Shown here: piece by piece, positions 1 to 8,824 of the stretch
Layout: each line of letters begins with the position of its first letter
Position numbering within the stretch: position 1 is the first letter of the stretch
Source of the DNA: Streptomyces sp. NBC_00377
GTDB taxonomy: Bacteria > Actinomycetota > Actinomycetes > Streptomycetales > Streptomycetaceae
Assembly: GCF_036075115.1 (NCBI RefSeq)
Contig: NZ_CP107958.1
Location: 3,658,001 to 3,722,000, forward strand
Reading direction: 5' to 3'
Length of the DNA stretch: 64,000 nt
Translations under genes and position numbers: made by a program
Notes under the pieces: model-generated
The model's input: only the letters and a program-made list of their open reading frames with translations
The model's database searches: none
Told to the model about the DNA's origin: nothing

Positions 1-10
1 GCGTGCGCGC

Positions 11-1189
11 GTGAACCCGGTGATCGTGGTGGGAGCGGGCCCGGTGGGTCTGTCGGCCGCGCTGGCGCTGCGCGGGCACGGGCTGCCGGTCGTGCTCCTG
101 GAGGCGGATCCCGAGGACCGTGAACGGCCGGGCAGCCGGGCGCTGTTCGTGCACCGGGAGAGCCTGCGGCTGCTCGACGCGATGGCTCCGGGGCTGGCCG
201 CCGAGATCACGGCGTACGGCCGGACCTGGCACACCCGGCGCACCCTCTACCGGGGCCGCGAGGTGTACTCGCGCACCTTCCCGCCCCCGTCCGGGCTGCC
301 GCCGTTCACCAGCCTGCGCCAGCTGGACACGGAGCGCTTCCTGCGTGTCGCGTGCAAGCGGGCGGGGGTGGAGTTCGTCTGGGACGCGCGGATCGCGGGC
401 GTCCGCTCCTGCGGCACGGGTGTCTCGCTGGCCGCCGCGGACGGGCGGGAGTGGAGCGCCCCGTACGTGGTCGCCGCCGACGGCGCCCGCTCGGCCGTCC
501 GGGGCGGGCTGGGCATCCCCATGGAGGGCGTGCGAGGCGAGGGCTTCCACGTCGTCGTCGACGTGGCGGACCTGCCGGGGGCCGAACTGCCGCTGGAGCG
601 GGTCTTCCACTACGAGCATCCGGGCGTCGGGGGCCGCAGCGTGATGCGGGTGCCGTTCACCGGGGGCTTCCAGGTGGACCTCCAGTGCCGCGACGACGAC
701 GCGGAGGCGGCCTACGGCACCGAGGACGCCGTGCGGGAGTGGCTGCCCGGGGTCGTGGGCGACGGGTACGCCGACCGGATCCTGTGGGTGTCGACGTACC
801 GCTTCCTTCGCAAGGTCGCGGCCTCCTTCACCGATCCGCACGGGCGGGTGCTGCTCGTCGGTGAGGCGGCGCATCTGTTCCCGCCGTTCGGCGCGCGCGG
901 CATGAACAGCGGGATCGCCGACGCGGCGGCCGCCGCACAGGCCGTGGCGGCCGGGACGCCGCAGGCGGTGGCGGCGTTCGCGGACGTACGCCGGGCGGCG
1001 GGGCTGTTCAACAGCGAGGCCGCGGGAGTCGCCCTGGAGCATCTGCGGCCACGGCGGCGGGCCGTACGGCTGAAACAGCGGGCGGCGGCCGCCCTCGCGC
1101 CCGTGCTGCCGTCGTGCGGCTCGTGGCTGGAGCACGCGCCGTACGGGCCCCGGGCCGGGGCTCCGGCGGTGGCGGGCGGGAAGTACTGA
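11..1189 (+). CDS. FAD-dependent aromatic monooxygenase-like protein
   Basis: Group A flavoprotein monooxygenase-like enzyme (PheA/TfdB/UbiH superfamily) of 392 aa, which would use FAD and NAD(P)H to hydroxylate an unknown, probably aromatic, substrate. An N-terminal Rossmann motif GAGPVG sits at residues 8-13. A second FAD/NADPH motif, VVAADGARSAVR, lies near residue 155, and the ribityl-binding segment LLVGEAAHLFPPFGARGMNSG near residue 284. In that last segment the usual GD is GE. The C-terminal thioredoxin-like domain of PheA-type enzymes is missing, so this is a short family member. The GTG start is close to the window edge, so a further upstream start cannot be excluded. It ends 10 nt before a class IV aminotransferase and is probably co-transcribed with it. 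Confidence 0.85.
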   Translation: MNPVIVVGAGPVGLSAALALRGHGLPVVLLEADPEDRERPGSRALFVHRESLRLLDAMAPGLAAEITAYGRTWHTRRTLYRGREVYSRTFPPPSGLPPFTSLRQLDTERFLRVACKRAGVEFVWDARIAGVRSCGTGVSLAAADGREWSAPYVVAADGARSAVRGGLGIPMEGVRGEGFHVVVDVADLPGAELPLERVFHYEHPGVGGRSVMRVPFTGGFQVDLQCRDDDAEAAYGTEDAVREWLPGVVGDGYADRILWVSTYRFLRKVAASFTDPHGRVLLVGEAAHLFPPFGARGMNSGIADAAAAAQAVAAGTPQAVAAFADVRRAAGLFNSEAAGVALEHLRPRRRAVRLKQRAAAALAPVLPSCGSWLEHAPYGPRAGAPAVAGGKY

Positions 1190-1199
1190 GGAGGACCGA

Positions 1200-2003
1200 G
1201 TGGGTGCACGAGCGACCGTCGCCGAGGGGTTGTCGACATGGACGCCCGGTCGTGGGCTGACCGCCGGTCCGGGACCCGTGGCGGACGGGCCGCTGCTGGT
1301 CGCGGACTCGTGGCTGGTCCGCGAGGGCCGGGTGCGCGGGTACCGCAGGCACCGTGAGCGGTTCCTGCGGGCCTGCGCGGAGTGCGGCGGCCCGGGGCCG
1401 CGTCGGCTGGTCGAGTTCTGGCAGGACGTGACCGCCGCGTTGCCGCGCACGGGCGAGTGGTTTCCCCGAGTCGAACTCACGGCGGATTCCCTGGAGTTGA
1501 GGTTGCGGCTGCGGCCGGCCCCGCCGCTCGGCACGGAGGTGCGGCTCTGGTCGGTCGGCCAGCCGGACCGGCGGACGGCGCCCCGCCGCAAGGGCCCGGA
1601 CCTGGACGTCCTGGCCCGGGTGCGGGGGCGGGCGGTCGAAGAGGGAGCTCAGGAGGGGGTGCTGGTCGGCCCGTCCGGGGTGGTGCTGGAGTCGGCCACC
1701 GCGAGCGTGCTGTGGTGGGAGCGGGACACCCTGTGCCTGCCGCCGCCCCGGCTGCCCGTGCTGCCCGGAGTGACCGTCGCACTGGTTCGCGAACGTGCCG
1801 CTCGGTCCGGGATCCGGACCGCGCACCGCGAACGCACCGTGGCCGGGCTGGCCGGCCGTGAGGTGTGGCTGGTGAACGCGCTGCACGGGATCCGGCCGGT
1901 GACGGGCTGGACCGGGGATCCGATGACAGCCGGTCCGGCGCCGCGGGCGGGGGAATGGCGGAAGTGGCTGGACGGATTGTCGGAGCCGCTTCCGGATATC
2001 TAG
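1200..2003 (+). CDS. Class IV aminotransferase / ADC lyase-like protein
   Basis: Fold-type IV PLP enzyme (267 aa) of the family holding branched-chain and D-amino acid aminotransferases and aminodeoxychorismate lyase. The candidate PLP lysine is K131 in RRKGPDLD, and the phosphate-binding glutamate region is LESATASVLWW (E164). The N-terminal substrate loop RGYRRHRERFLRAC, with its conserved His/Arg pattern, is typical. The GTG start is chosen because GGAGGA lies about 7 nt upstream, overlapping the stop of the monooxygenase gene. Substrate is not deducible. The pairing with a flavin monooxygenase suggests a shared accessory pathway rather than folate synthesis, but that is inference. Confidence 0.8.
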   Translation: MGARATVAEGLSTWTPGRGLTAGPGPVADGPLLVADSWLVREGRVRGYRRHRERFLRACAECGGPGPRRLVEFWQDVTAALPRTGEWFPRVELTADSLELRLRLRPAPPLGTEVRLWSVGQPDRRTAPRRKGPDLDVLARVRGRAVEEGAQEGVLVGPSGVVLESATASVLWWERDTLCLPPPRLPVLPGVTVALVRERAARSGIRTAHRERTVAGLAGREVWLVNALHGIRPVTGWTGDPMTAGPAPRAGEWRKWLDGLSEPLPDI

Positions 2004-2051
2004 AAAAACGCGCAGAACACAGCGGGCCCGTAAAGATATCCCATAACGCGA

Positions 2052-2081
2052 CGGGCATCGGCGGATAATCGCCGATGCCCG
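2052..2081. terminator. Bidirectional hairpin terminator
   Basis: Perfect 12-bp stem (CGGGCATCGGCG / CGCCGATGCCCG) with a 6-nt loop. It lies between the convergent aminotransferase gene (+) and the AhpD-like gene (-). Confidence 0.75.
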
Positions 2082-2125
2082 TATTCCGCTGCGCTCTTCG
2101 CCGATATCGGTCGGCATCGGCGCTC

Positions 2126-2611
2126 TTACTTCTTGGCGGCCTGATAGGCCCCGGGCACCATACGGGTCGCGATCGCGATCCGGTTGTACGCGTTGATGAC
2201 CGTGGCCGCCCAGATCAGCGCCGCCACCTGCGCCTCGTCGAAGACACCTGCGGCCTCGGCGTACACCGCGTCCGGGACCTGGCCGTCGTGCACCAGGGTC
2301 ACCGCTTCGGTCAACGCCAGTGCGGCGCGCTCCCGTTCGTTGAAGAAGGGGGTCTCGCGCCAGGCGTTCAGCGCGTAGATACGCTGCTCGGTCTCGCCCT
2401 GGGCGCGGGCGTCCTTGGTGTGCATGTCGAGGCAGAACGCGCAGCCGTTGAGCTGTGAGGCGCGGATCCTGATCAGTTCCAGGATCTCGGGGTCGACCTT
2501 GGCGTCCTGCGCCGCGGAAACGGCGACGCCGTGCAGGGAGCCCATCGCGGCGGAAACATCGGGGGTTATCTTCTTGAGCGCCACACGGGACACGGAATTG
2601 TTGTTCGTCAT
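2126..2611 (-). CDS. AhpD-like carboxymuconolactone decarboxylase family protein
   Basis: 161-aa alkylhydroperoxidase AhpD/carboxymuconolactone decarboxylase-fold protein. The AhpD core is plain: ASQLNGCAFCLDMHTKDA holds the redox CxxC and the downstream His, followed by the conserved segment ERERAALALTEAVTLV. Such proteins act as small peroxidases or redox relays in the cytoplasm. The ATG at 2611 is chosen over a much longer upstream reading frame because the protein matches the family from MTNNNSVSR onward and the start follows the MocR stop by 10 nt. It is therefore in an operon with the MocR regulator, and a paralog is encoded divergently on the other side of that regulator. Confidence 0.88.
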   Translation of the reverse strand: MTNNNSVSRVALKKITPDVSAAMGSLHGVAVSAAQDAKVDPEILELIRIRASQLNGCAFCLDMHTKDARAQGETEQRIYALNAWRETPFFNERERAALALTEAVTLVHDGQVPDAVYAEAAGVFDEAQVAALIWAATVINAYNRIAIATRMVPGAYQAAKK

Positions 2612-2621
2612 GAGGGCGACT

Positions 2622-4058
2622 CTATCCGATGTCCTGTCGGGGAAAAGTAATTCCGGAGCCGTTCTCACCGAATGGAAGTGCCCGGCACAACGCGTCCAGC
2701 GCGCCGGACCAGGCGTGGTCCGGCGGGGTTCCGTACCCGACGACCAGGGCGTCGAGAGGCTCGGTGACCGCGTCCGGGTGGCGGTAACGGGGCACGAGGC
2801 CGTCGACCGCCAGGTCCTGCCCGGCCGCCGCCCGGACCGCCTGCTCCTCCGTGCCCGGCGGGAGCCGCAGGACGGCGTGCAGTCCCGCCGCGATGCCGGT
2901 GACGCGGATCGCGGGGGCGCGGGCGGCGAGGGCCGCGACCAGCGCGTCACGGCGCCGGCGGTAGCGCAGACGGGCGGCCCGGACGTGGCGGTCGTACGCG
3001 CCCGACGTGATGAACTCCGCCAGCGTCAGCTGGTCCAGGACCCCGGCCGTGTCCACCCCGCCCTTGGCCGCCGTCACCTCCTCCGCCACGCCCGGCGGCA
3101 GCACCATCCAGCCCAGCCGCAGGCCGGGGGCCAGGGACTTGCTGGCGGTGCCCAGGTACACCACATGGTCCGGGTCCAGGCCCTGGAGAGCGCCGACGGG
3201 CTGGCGGTCGTAGCGGAACTCGCCGTCGTAGTCGTCCTCCAGGACGAGGCCGCCGGTGTGCCGCGCCCGGTTCACGACGGCCGTCCGGCGGTCGGGATGC
3301 AGGGCGGCTCCCATCGGGAACTGGTGGGCGGGGGTGAGCAGTACCGCGCCGGCGCCCTTCCACTCGCCCGGATCGGTGCCGAGTGCGTCGAAGGGCAGCG
3401 GGACCGTGCGCAGGCCCGCCGCCGCCAGCAGCCTCCAGTGCTCGTCCAGGCCGTACGACTCGACGGCGATCGTGCGCGTCCCGCGCGCTCTCAGGACGGT
3501 GCTGAGCAGCTTCAGGCCGTGCGCGAACCCTCCGCAGATCACGAGGTTCCCGGGGTCGGCGCGCACCCCGCGGGCGCGGGCGAGGTAGCCGGCGAGGGCG
3601 GTGCGCAGTTCGGCACGGCCGCGGGGGTCGCCGTAGCCGAAGGCGTCGGAGGGGGCGTCCGTGAGGGCGCGGCGGGCCGCCCTGAGCCACTCGGCGCGCG
3701 GGAAGGACGCGAGGTCGGGGGTGCCGGGGCGCAGGTCGTGGGCGGGCCTGCGGGGTGCGGGGCGGCGGGGCCCCGCACCCGGCGGCGGGCTGACCCGGCC
3801 CTCGGCCACCCTGGTGCCCGAGCCCTGGCGGGCGGTGAGCCAGCCCTCGGCGACGAGGTCGGCGTAGGCGTCGGCGACCGTGTTGCGGGCGATGCCCAGG
3901 TCGGCGGCGAGGGAACGCGAGGAGGGGAGCCGGGTCCCGGAGGGCAGCCGGCCGCCGCGGACGGCCTCCCGCAGGGCATCGGTCAGCCCTCGGCGCAGCC
4001 GCGGCCCGGTCGGTTCCAGATGCAGGTCGACACCGAGAGTGGCCCATGATCTCGCCAT
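2622..4058 (-). CDS. MocR-family transcriptional regulator (GntR HTH + aminotransferase fold)
   Basis: 478-aa MocR/PdxR-type protein. Residues about 20-85 form a GntR winged helix (LPSSRSLAADLGIARNTVADAY, then EGWLTARQGSGTRV). The remainder is a fold-type I aminotransferase-like domain with the PLP lysine in LGTASKSLAPGLRLGW. Proteins of this class sense PLP, PLP adducts or amino compounds and do not normally act as enzymes. The gene lies between two AhpD-like genes: it is co-directional with one (10-nt gap) and divergent from the other (47 nt between start codons), so control of both is likely. Two TGG(C/A)CCAT elements 24 bp apart around its start codon are candidate operators. Confidence 0.88.
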   Translation of the reverse strand: MARSWATLGVDLHLEPTGPRLRRGLTDALREAVRGGRLPSGTRLPSSRSLAADLGIARNTVADAYADLVAEGWLTARQGSGTRVAEGRVSPPPGAGPRRPAPRRPAHDLRPGTPDLASFPRAEWLRAARRALTDAPSDAFGYGDPRGRAELRTALAGYLARARGVRADPGNLVICGGFAHGLKLLSTVLRARGTRTIAVESYGLDEHWRLLAAAGLRTVPLPFDALGTDPGEWKGAGAVLLTPAHQFPMGAALHPDRRTAVVNRARHTGGLVLEDDYDGEFRYDRQPVGALQGLDPDHVVYLGTASKSLAPGLRLGWMVLPPGVAEEVTAAKGGVDTAGVLDQLTLAEFITSGAYDRHVRAARLRYRRRRDALVAALAARAPAIRVTGIAAGLHAVLRLPPGTEEQAVRAAAGQDLAVDGLVPRYRHPDAVTEPLDALVVGYGTPPDHAWSGALDALCRALPFGENGSGITFPRQDIG

Positions 4059-4071
4059 GGAAATGGACCAT
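4040..4071. promoter_or_regulatory. Candidate MocR operator (paired TGGnCCAT elements)
   Basis: TGGCCCAT at 4040-4047 and TGGACCAT at 4064-4071 are the same 8-mer with one change, 24 bp apart, flanking the MocR start codon and just upstream of the divergent AhpD-like gene. MocR dimers commonly bind paired direct repeats, so this fits an autoregulatory and divergent operator. Seen by eye only. Confidence 0.4.
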
Positions 4072-4105
4072 ACTCCTGGGCTGCCCCGCTCCTAAGGTCG
4101 AGGTC

Positions 4106-4624
4106 ATGACGACGCACGCACATCCCACGACCACCGACGAACAGGTGCGGTACGCCCCCGAGCACACTCCCCGGCTGAACTGGTCCGCGCACGCCCCCGA
4201 GGTGTTCTCCGCGATGCGCAGGCTCGACGCCGCGGCCCGCAAGGGCCTCGACCCGAAGCTGGTCGAGCTGGTGAAGATCCGCGCCTCGCAGGTGAACCGC
4301 TGCGCGCTCTGCGTCGACATGCACAGCAAGGACGCACTCGCGGCGGGCGAGAGCGTCGAGCGGATCGTCCAGCTCAGCGCGTGGGACGAGTCGGAGCACT
4401 TCTACACGGAGAGGGAACTGGCGGCGCTCGCGCTGACGGAGGCGGTGACCGTCCTCACGGAAGGCTTCGTGTCCGACGAGGTGTACGGGCGGGCCGCGAA
4501 GCACTTCGGGGAGGCCCAGCTGGCGCAGCTGATCGCCACGATCACGGTCATCAACGCCTGGAACCGGTTCGGCGTGGCCTGCCGGCTCGTGCCGGGGCAC
4601 TACCGGCCGGGGCAGCACGCCTGA
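4106..4624 (+). CDS. AhpD-like carboxymuconolactone decarboxylase family protein (paralog)
   Basis: 172-aa AhpD-fold protein, clearly paralogous to the gene at 2126-2611. It has ASQVNRCALCVDMHSKDA with the CxxC and downstream His, and ERELAALALTEAVTVL. The ATG at 4106 is chosen although the frame is open back to 4046, because the upstream start would overlap the divergent MocR start and AAGGTCGAGG lies just upstream of 4106. It is transcribed away from the MocR regulator, probably from a promoter in the 47-bp divergent gap. Likely role: detoxification of peroxides or of a specific carboxymuconolactone-like substrate under MocR control (inference). Confidence 0.88.
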   Translation: MTTHAHPTTTDEQVRYAPEHTPRLNWSAHAPEVFSAMRRLDAAARKGLDPKLVELVKIRASQVNRCALCVDMHSKDALAAGESVERIVQLSAWDESEHFYTERELAALALTEAVTVLTEGFVSDEVYGRAAKHFGEAQLAQLIATITVINAWNRFGVACRLVPGHYRPGQHA

Positions 4625-4649
4625 TCACCGTGGCACGGAGGGGGACGGG

Positions 4650-4685
4650 CCCGCGCCGGCGTGAGGCGACCCACGCCGGCGCGGG
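4650..4685. terminator. Bidirectional hairpin terminator
   Basis: Perfect 14-bp stem (CCCGCGCCGGCGTG / CACGCCGGCGCGGG), 8-nt loop, between the convergent AhpD-like gene and the end of the betaine transporter operon. Confidence 0.85.
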
Positions 4686-4690
4686 CGTGT

Positions 4691-5686
4691 TCAGGACAGC
4701 CACGCCTTCCATGTCGAGGCGTGGCCGTCCACCCACTTCTTCGCGGCCTGCTCCGGAGTGAGCTTCTGGTCCGCGATCATCAGGGCCACCTCGTTCTGGT
4801 CCTCGAGGGTCCACCTGAACTTCTTCAGGAAGGCGGCCGCCCTGCCGCCGTCCTTCGCGAAGTCGGCGTTGAGGTACTTCTGCAACGGGGTGTGCGGGTA
4901 GGCGCAGGCGACCTTGTCCGGGTCGGCGTCGCAGCCCTCCTTGTAGGCGGGCAGCTTCACCTCGGTCATCGGAACCTTCTCGAACAGCCACTGCGGGGCG
5001 TACCAGTAGGTGAGGAAGGGCTTCTTCTCCTTGGCGAACTGCTTCATCTGCGTGATCTGGGCCGCCTCGGAACCGGCGAAGACGACCTGGTAGTCGAGCT
5101 TCAGGTTCTTCACCAGGGCCTTGTCGTTGGTGACGTAGGACGGGGAGCCGTCCATGAGCTGGCCCTTGCCGCCGCTCTCCGCGGTACGCAGCAGCGGGGC
5201 GTACTTGTCGAGGTTCTTCCAGTTCGTGACGTCCGGGTGCTGCTTGGCGAAGTACGTCGGGACGTACCAGCCGATGTGTCCGGTGACGCCGAGGTCGCCG
5301 CCGCGCGCGATCGTCTTCTTGTCGTCGACGTAGCGCTGCTCCTGGTCGGGGTGGCCCCAGTCCTCCAGGATCGCGTCGACCCGGCCCTGGCTGAGCGCGT
5401 CCCAGGCGGGCACCTCGTCGACCTGAACGGTGTCGACGCGGTAGCCGAGCTTGTGCTCCAGCAGGTACTGGGCGACGGCCACGTTGGCCTGTGCGCCCAC
5501 CCAGGACTGCACCGAGAGGGTGACGGTTCTGGCGCCCTGCGCGTTGGCGAAGGGCGATGCCTGCTTGGTCATGTCGGCGGCGCCGCAGCCGGTCAGCAGC
5601 AGGAGCGCCGACGCCCCGGCGGTCAGCGCCGTCACGGCCGTCGTACGAGACCGCGTGTCACGAAGTCGTAGCCGTCGAAGTCGCAT
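4691..5686 (-). CDS. Glycine betaine/choline ABC transporter substrate-binding lipoprotein
   Basis: 331-aa extracytoplasmic binding protein of the ProX/OpuAC family. The N-terminus has an arginine-rich n-region, a hydrophobic stretch, and the lipobox LLTGC at about residues 30-34, so it is predicted to be membrane-anchored by lipidation. The body shows family-typical segments such as VQSWVGAQANVAVAQYLLE and AILEDWGHPDQ, and aromatic-rich patches (TYWYAPQWLF) that could build the aromatic box for a quaternary ammonium group. It is the last gene of the five-gene operon and starts 1 nt after the permease stop (TGACATG), implying translational coupling. Confidence 0.9.
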   Translation of the reverse strand: MRLRRLRLRDTRSRTTAVTALTAGASALLLLTGCGAADMTKQASPFANAQGARTVTLSVQSWVGAQANVAVAQYLLEHKLGYRVDTVQVDEVPAWDALSQGRVDAILEDWGHPDQEQRYVDDKKTIARGGDLGVTGHIGWYVPTYFAKQHPDVTNWKNLDKYAPLLRTAESGGKGQLMDGSPSYVTNDKALVKNLKLDYQVVFAGSEAAQITQMKQFAKEKKPFLTYWYAPQWLFEKVPMTEVKLPAYKEGCDADPDKVACAYPHTPLQKYLNADFAKDGGRAAAFLKKFRWTLEDQNEVALMIADQKLTPEQAAKKWVDGHASTWKAWLS

Positions 5687-5687
5687 G

Positions 5688-7634
5688 TCACGCTCCCTTC
5701 TTCACGCGCCGGTCGGCCGGCTGGGTCACCCGGTCGAGCATCAGGCCGAGGCAGACGATCGCGGCGCCGGCCACCAGACCGGTCGCGAGGTCGCCCTGGG
5801 CGAGCCCGAAGACCGCCTCGTAGCCGAGTGCGCCTCCGCCGACCAGCCCGCCGATGATGACGACGGCGAGGACGAGGACCACACCCTGGTTCACGGCGAG
5901 CAGCAAAGCGGGCCGGGCCAGCGGAAGTTGGACCTGGCGCAGTTGCTGCGCCCCGGTCGCGCCGAGCGAGCGGGCCGACTCCATCGCCGCCGGGTCGACC
6001 TGACGCAGGCCCTGCGTGGTGATGCGGACGACGGCGGGCAGCGCGTAGACGACGGCCGCCGCGACGGCGGGGGCGCGGCCGACGCCGAACAGGGCGACCA
6101 CCGGGATCAGGTACACGAACTGCGGCATCGTCTGGAACACGTCCAGGACCGGACGCAGCAGCCGTTCGAAGCGGTCGCTGCGGGCGGCGGCGATGCCGAT
6201 GGCGAAGCCCAGGACGAGGGTGACGGCCACGGCCGCCAGCACCTGGGAAAGGGTGTCGAGGGACGGTTCCCACACGCCGAGCACACCGGTCGCGGCCAGC
6301 GCGAGGACGGCGGTCAGCGCGGTGCGCCAGGTGCCGATCGGCCAGGCGATCGCGGCGACCAGCAGGAGCACCGCCCACCAGGGCAGGCCCTGGAGTCCGG
6401 CCCGGACGGGGTCGAGGACCCAGGTGGTGAAGTGGCCCGCCCAGTCGGCGGTTCCGCCGATCACCGGGACCCCGGAGTAGAGGTGGTCGGTCATCCAGTC
6501 GACGGCGTCGTTGACCGGTGCGGCGATGGCCACCGTCCAGCTGTCGGGCCAGTCGAGCCGGCCCGCCGCGCGGCCGGCGAGCGCCACGGCCACGGCGGCG
6601 ACGGCGGTCCAGGCCCATGCGGCGCGGTGGCTGCCCGGTTCACCGTCGCCGGCGTCACCGGCGGCGGCCGTGACACGGTCCAGCACGACCGCGAGCAGCA
6701 CGATCGGGATGCCGGCGGCGAGGGCCGCGCCCACGTCGACCGAGGCCAGCGCCTGGTAGACGCGGTCACCGAGGCCGCCCGCGCCGATCACCGACGCGAT
6801 GACCGCCATCGACAGCGCCATCATGATCGTCTGGTTGAGGCCGAGGAGGAGTTCCTTGCGGGCCAGCGGGATCCGGGCGGTCAGCAGACGCTGGCGCGCG
6901 GTCGCGCCCAGCGACTCCACCGCCTCCAGGACCTCCTTGTCGGCGCCCTTCAGTCCGAGCGCGGTGAGCCGGGCCATGGGCGGGGCCGCGTAGACGACGG
7001 TGGCCAGGACGGCCGCCGGGACCCCGATGCCGAAGACCAGGACGACCGGGAGCAGGTACGCGAAGGCGGGCAGTACCTGCATGGTGTCGAGGACCGGGCG
7101 CAGGGCGCGGTCCATGCGCTCGGAGAGACCGCCGGCCAGGCCGAGCAGCGCGCCCACGACGACCGACACCAGGACGGCGACGACCATCAGGGCGAGGGTC
7201 TGCATCGTCGGCACCCACATGCCGAGCAGCCCGCAGGCCAGGAACGCGGCCGCCGTGCCGAGCGCGAGCCGCACCCCGGCCACCCGCCAGGCGACCAGCG
7301 CGGCCGTCGCGGTGACCCCGGCCCAGCCGGCGCCGAGCAGCACCAGGTACACGGCGCGCACCGAGAGGACCACGCCGTTGCTGAGGTAGCCGAAGAAGTA
7401 GGTGAACAGGGGGTGGCTGTCGCGGTTGTCGATGATCCAGTCGCTGGCGCCGGAGAGCGGCTGGGTCAGGTCGACGGTGAGCGCGTGCGGCCAGGTGCCG
7501 CCGCCCCACCGGGCATGGGCCAGCGGGACGAGGACCGCGGCCGCGAGAGCGAGCAGCAGGAGCTTGCGGACGGCCTGGTGTCCGAGGACGCCCGGGAGGG
7601 CGACCCGCGGGGCGGGGGTGGTCAGCGTGGCCAT
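5688..7634 (-). CDS. Fused double permease of a glycine betaine/choline ABC transporter
   Basis: 648-aa membrane protein with two tandem ProW/OpuAB-type permease units in one chain. Each half has several hydrophobic segments and a BPD-transport EAA-like loop: LEAVESLGATARQRLLTARI in the N-terminal half and MESARSLGATGAQQLRQVQL in the C-terminal half. Most ProW-type permeases are a single unit that dimerises, so the fusion would give a pseudo-heterodimer with independently evolving halves. The start codon overlaps the ATPase stop (TGATG). Its neighbours, the ATPase and binding lipoprotein, complete an importer. Confidence 0.9.
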   Translation of the reverse strand: MATLTTPAPRVALPGVLGHQAVRKLLLLALAAAVLVPLAHARWGGGTWPHALTVDLTQPLSGASDWIIDNRDSHPLFTYFFGYLSNGVVLSVRAVYLVLLGAGWAGVTATAALVAWRVAGVRLALGTAAAFLACGLLGMWVPTMQTLALMVVAVLVSVVVGALLGLAGGLSERMDRALRPVLDTMQVLPAFAYLLPVVLVFGIGVPAAVLATVVYAAPPMARLTALGLKGADKEVLEAVESLGATARQRLLTARIPLARKELLLGLNQTIMMALSMAVIASVIGAGGLGDRVYQALASVDVGAALAAGIPIVLLAVVLDRVTAAAGDAGDGEPGSHRAAWAWTAVAAVAVALAGRAAGRLDWPDSWTVAIAAPVNDAVDWMTDHLYSGVPVIGGTADWAGHFTTWVLDPVRAGLQGLPWWAVLLLVAAIAWPIGTWRTALTAVLALAATGVLGVWEPSLDTLSQVLAAVAVTLVLGFAIGIAAARSDRFERLLRPVLDVFQTMPQFVYLIPVVALFGVGRAPAVAAAVVYALPAVVRITTQGLRQVDPAAMESARSLGATGAQQLRQVQLPLARPALLLAVNQGVVLVLAVVIIGGLVGGGALGYEAVFGLAQGDLATGLVAGAAIVCLGLMLDRVTQPADRRVKKGA

Positions 7635-8824
7635 CAGACCGCCTCCTTACGGGTCTCCGTTCCGACCGCGACGGACCCGGGCGGGACGGATCCGGGCTCC
7701 CGTCCGGACGGGGCGGATCCGGGGCTGCGGTCGGCCGGGGCGGGGGCCGTTCCGGCGGGTTCCGTACCGGCCACGACGCCGAGCAGCCGCTCGTGGTCGA
7801 CGACGCCCAGGCACCGGCCCGCGTCCATGACCCGCGCCGGAGCGCCGGCCCTGGCGACCGCCTCGATGGCCTGGGACACGGTGGCGTCCGGGGCGAGGGC
7901 GGGACCGCCGCCCGCTTCCTCGACGGAGGCGGGGCGCATGGCCGTACGCACCGTCATGACCTGCTCGCGCGGTACGTCGCGGACGAACTCGCGGACGTAG
8001 TCGTCGGCCGGGGAGCCCACGATCTCCTCGGGGGTGCCCAGCTGCACCACCCGCCCGTCGCGCATCAGGGCGATGCGGTCGCCCAGCTTCAGCGCCTCGC
8101 TGAGGTCGTGCGTGATGAAGACCATCGTGCGGCCCTCCTCGCGGTGCAGCCGCACCACCTCCTCCTGCATGTCGCGCCGGATGAGCGGGTCGAGCGCGCT
8201 GAACGGCTCGTCGAAGAGGAGGACCTCCGGGTCGACGGCCAATGCCCTGGCCAGGCCCACGCGTTGGCGCTGGCCGCCGGAGAGCTGGCCGGGTTTGCGC
8301 TGCTCCATGCCCTCGAGTCCGACCTTCTCGACGACCTCCTTGGCACGTGTGCGCCGCTCGGAGCGGCCCATGCCCTGGATCTCCAGGCCGTAGGCCACGT
8401 TGTCCAGGACCGTGCGGTGCGGGAGGAGGCCGAAGTGCTGGAAGACCATCGCGGCGCGGTGCCTGCGCAGTTCGCGCAGCCGGGTGCGGTCCATCGCGCG
8501 GACGTCCTCGCCGTCGACGACGATCGTGCCGGCCGTCGGCTCGATCAGCCGGGTCAGACAGCGCACCAGGGTGGACTTGCCGGAACCGGACAGGCCCATC
8601 ACGACGAAGACCTCACCCTTGCGGACGTCGAAGGAGACGTCCCGGACGGCGGCCGTGCAGCCGGTGCGCGCGCGCAGCTCGGCGGGGTCGAGGGCGGTGA
8701 GCCCGGGGTCGGCCGGGACGCGCTCGGGCTTGGGTCCGAAGACCTTCCAGAGGCCGTCCACCGAGAAGACGGGTGCGCCGGTCGTGGCGGTGGGCGGTTT
8801 GCGAGTGGCGGGCGTGGTGGTCAT
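7634..8824 (-). CDS. Glycine betaine/choline ABC transporter ATP-binding protein
   Basis: 396-aa ATPase of the ProV/OpuAA type. Walker A is GLSGSGKST, the signature is LSGGQRQRVGLARALA, Walker B is VLLFDEPFSALDP, and the switch His is in VFITHDLSEA. After the nucleotide-binding domain comes a CBS-like C-terminal region (about residues 300-375, including VMTVRTAMRP and GRCLGVVDHERLLG), which in OpuA-type transporters senses ionic strength. Here it appears to be a single degenerate unit. The ATG at 8824 is chosen because it overlaps the stop of the upstream dehydrogenase (ATGA) and the family match begins shortly after. Confidence 0.9.
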   Translation of the reverse strand: MTTTPATRKPPTATTGAPVFSVDGLWKVFGPKPERVPADPGLTALDPAELRARTGCTAAVRDVSFDVRKGEVFVVMGLSGSGKSTLVRCLTRLIEPTAGTIVVDGEDVRAMDRTRLRELRRHRAAMVFQHFGLLPHRTVLDNVAYGLEIQGMGRSERRTRAKEVVEKVGLEGMEQRKPGQLSGGQRQRVGLARALAVDPEVLLFDEPFSALDPLIRRDMQEEVVRLHREEGRTMVFITHDLSEALKLGDRIALMRDGRVVQLGTPEEIVGSPADDYVREFVRDVPREQVMTVRTAMRPASVEEAGGGPALAPDATVSQAIEAVARAGAPARVMDAGRCLGVVDHERLLGVVAGTEPAGTAPAPADRSPGSAPSGREPGSVPPGSVAVGTETRKEAV

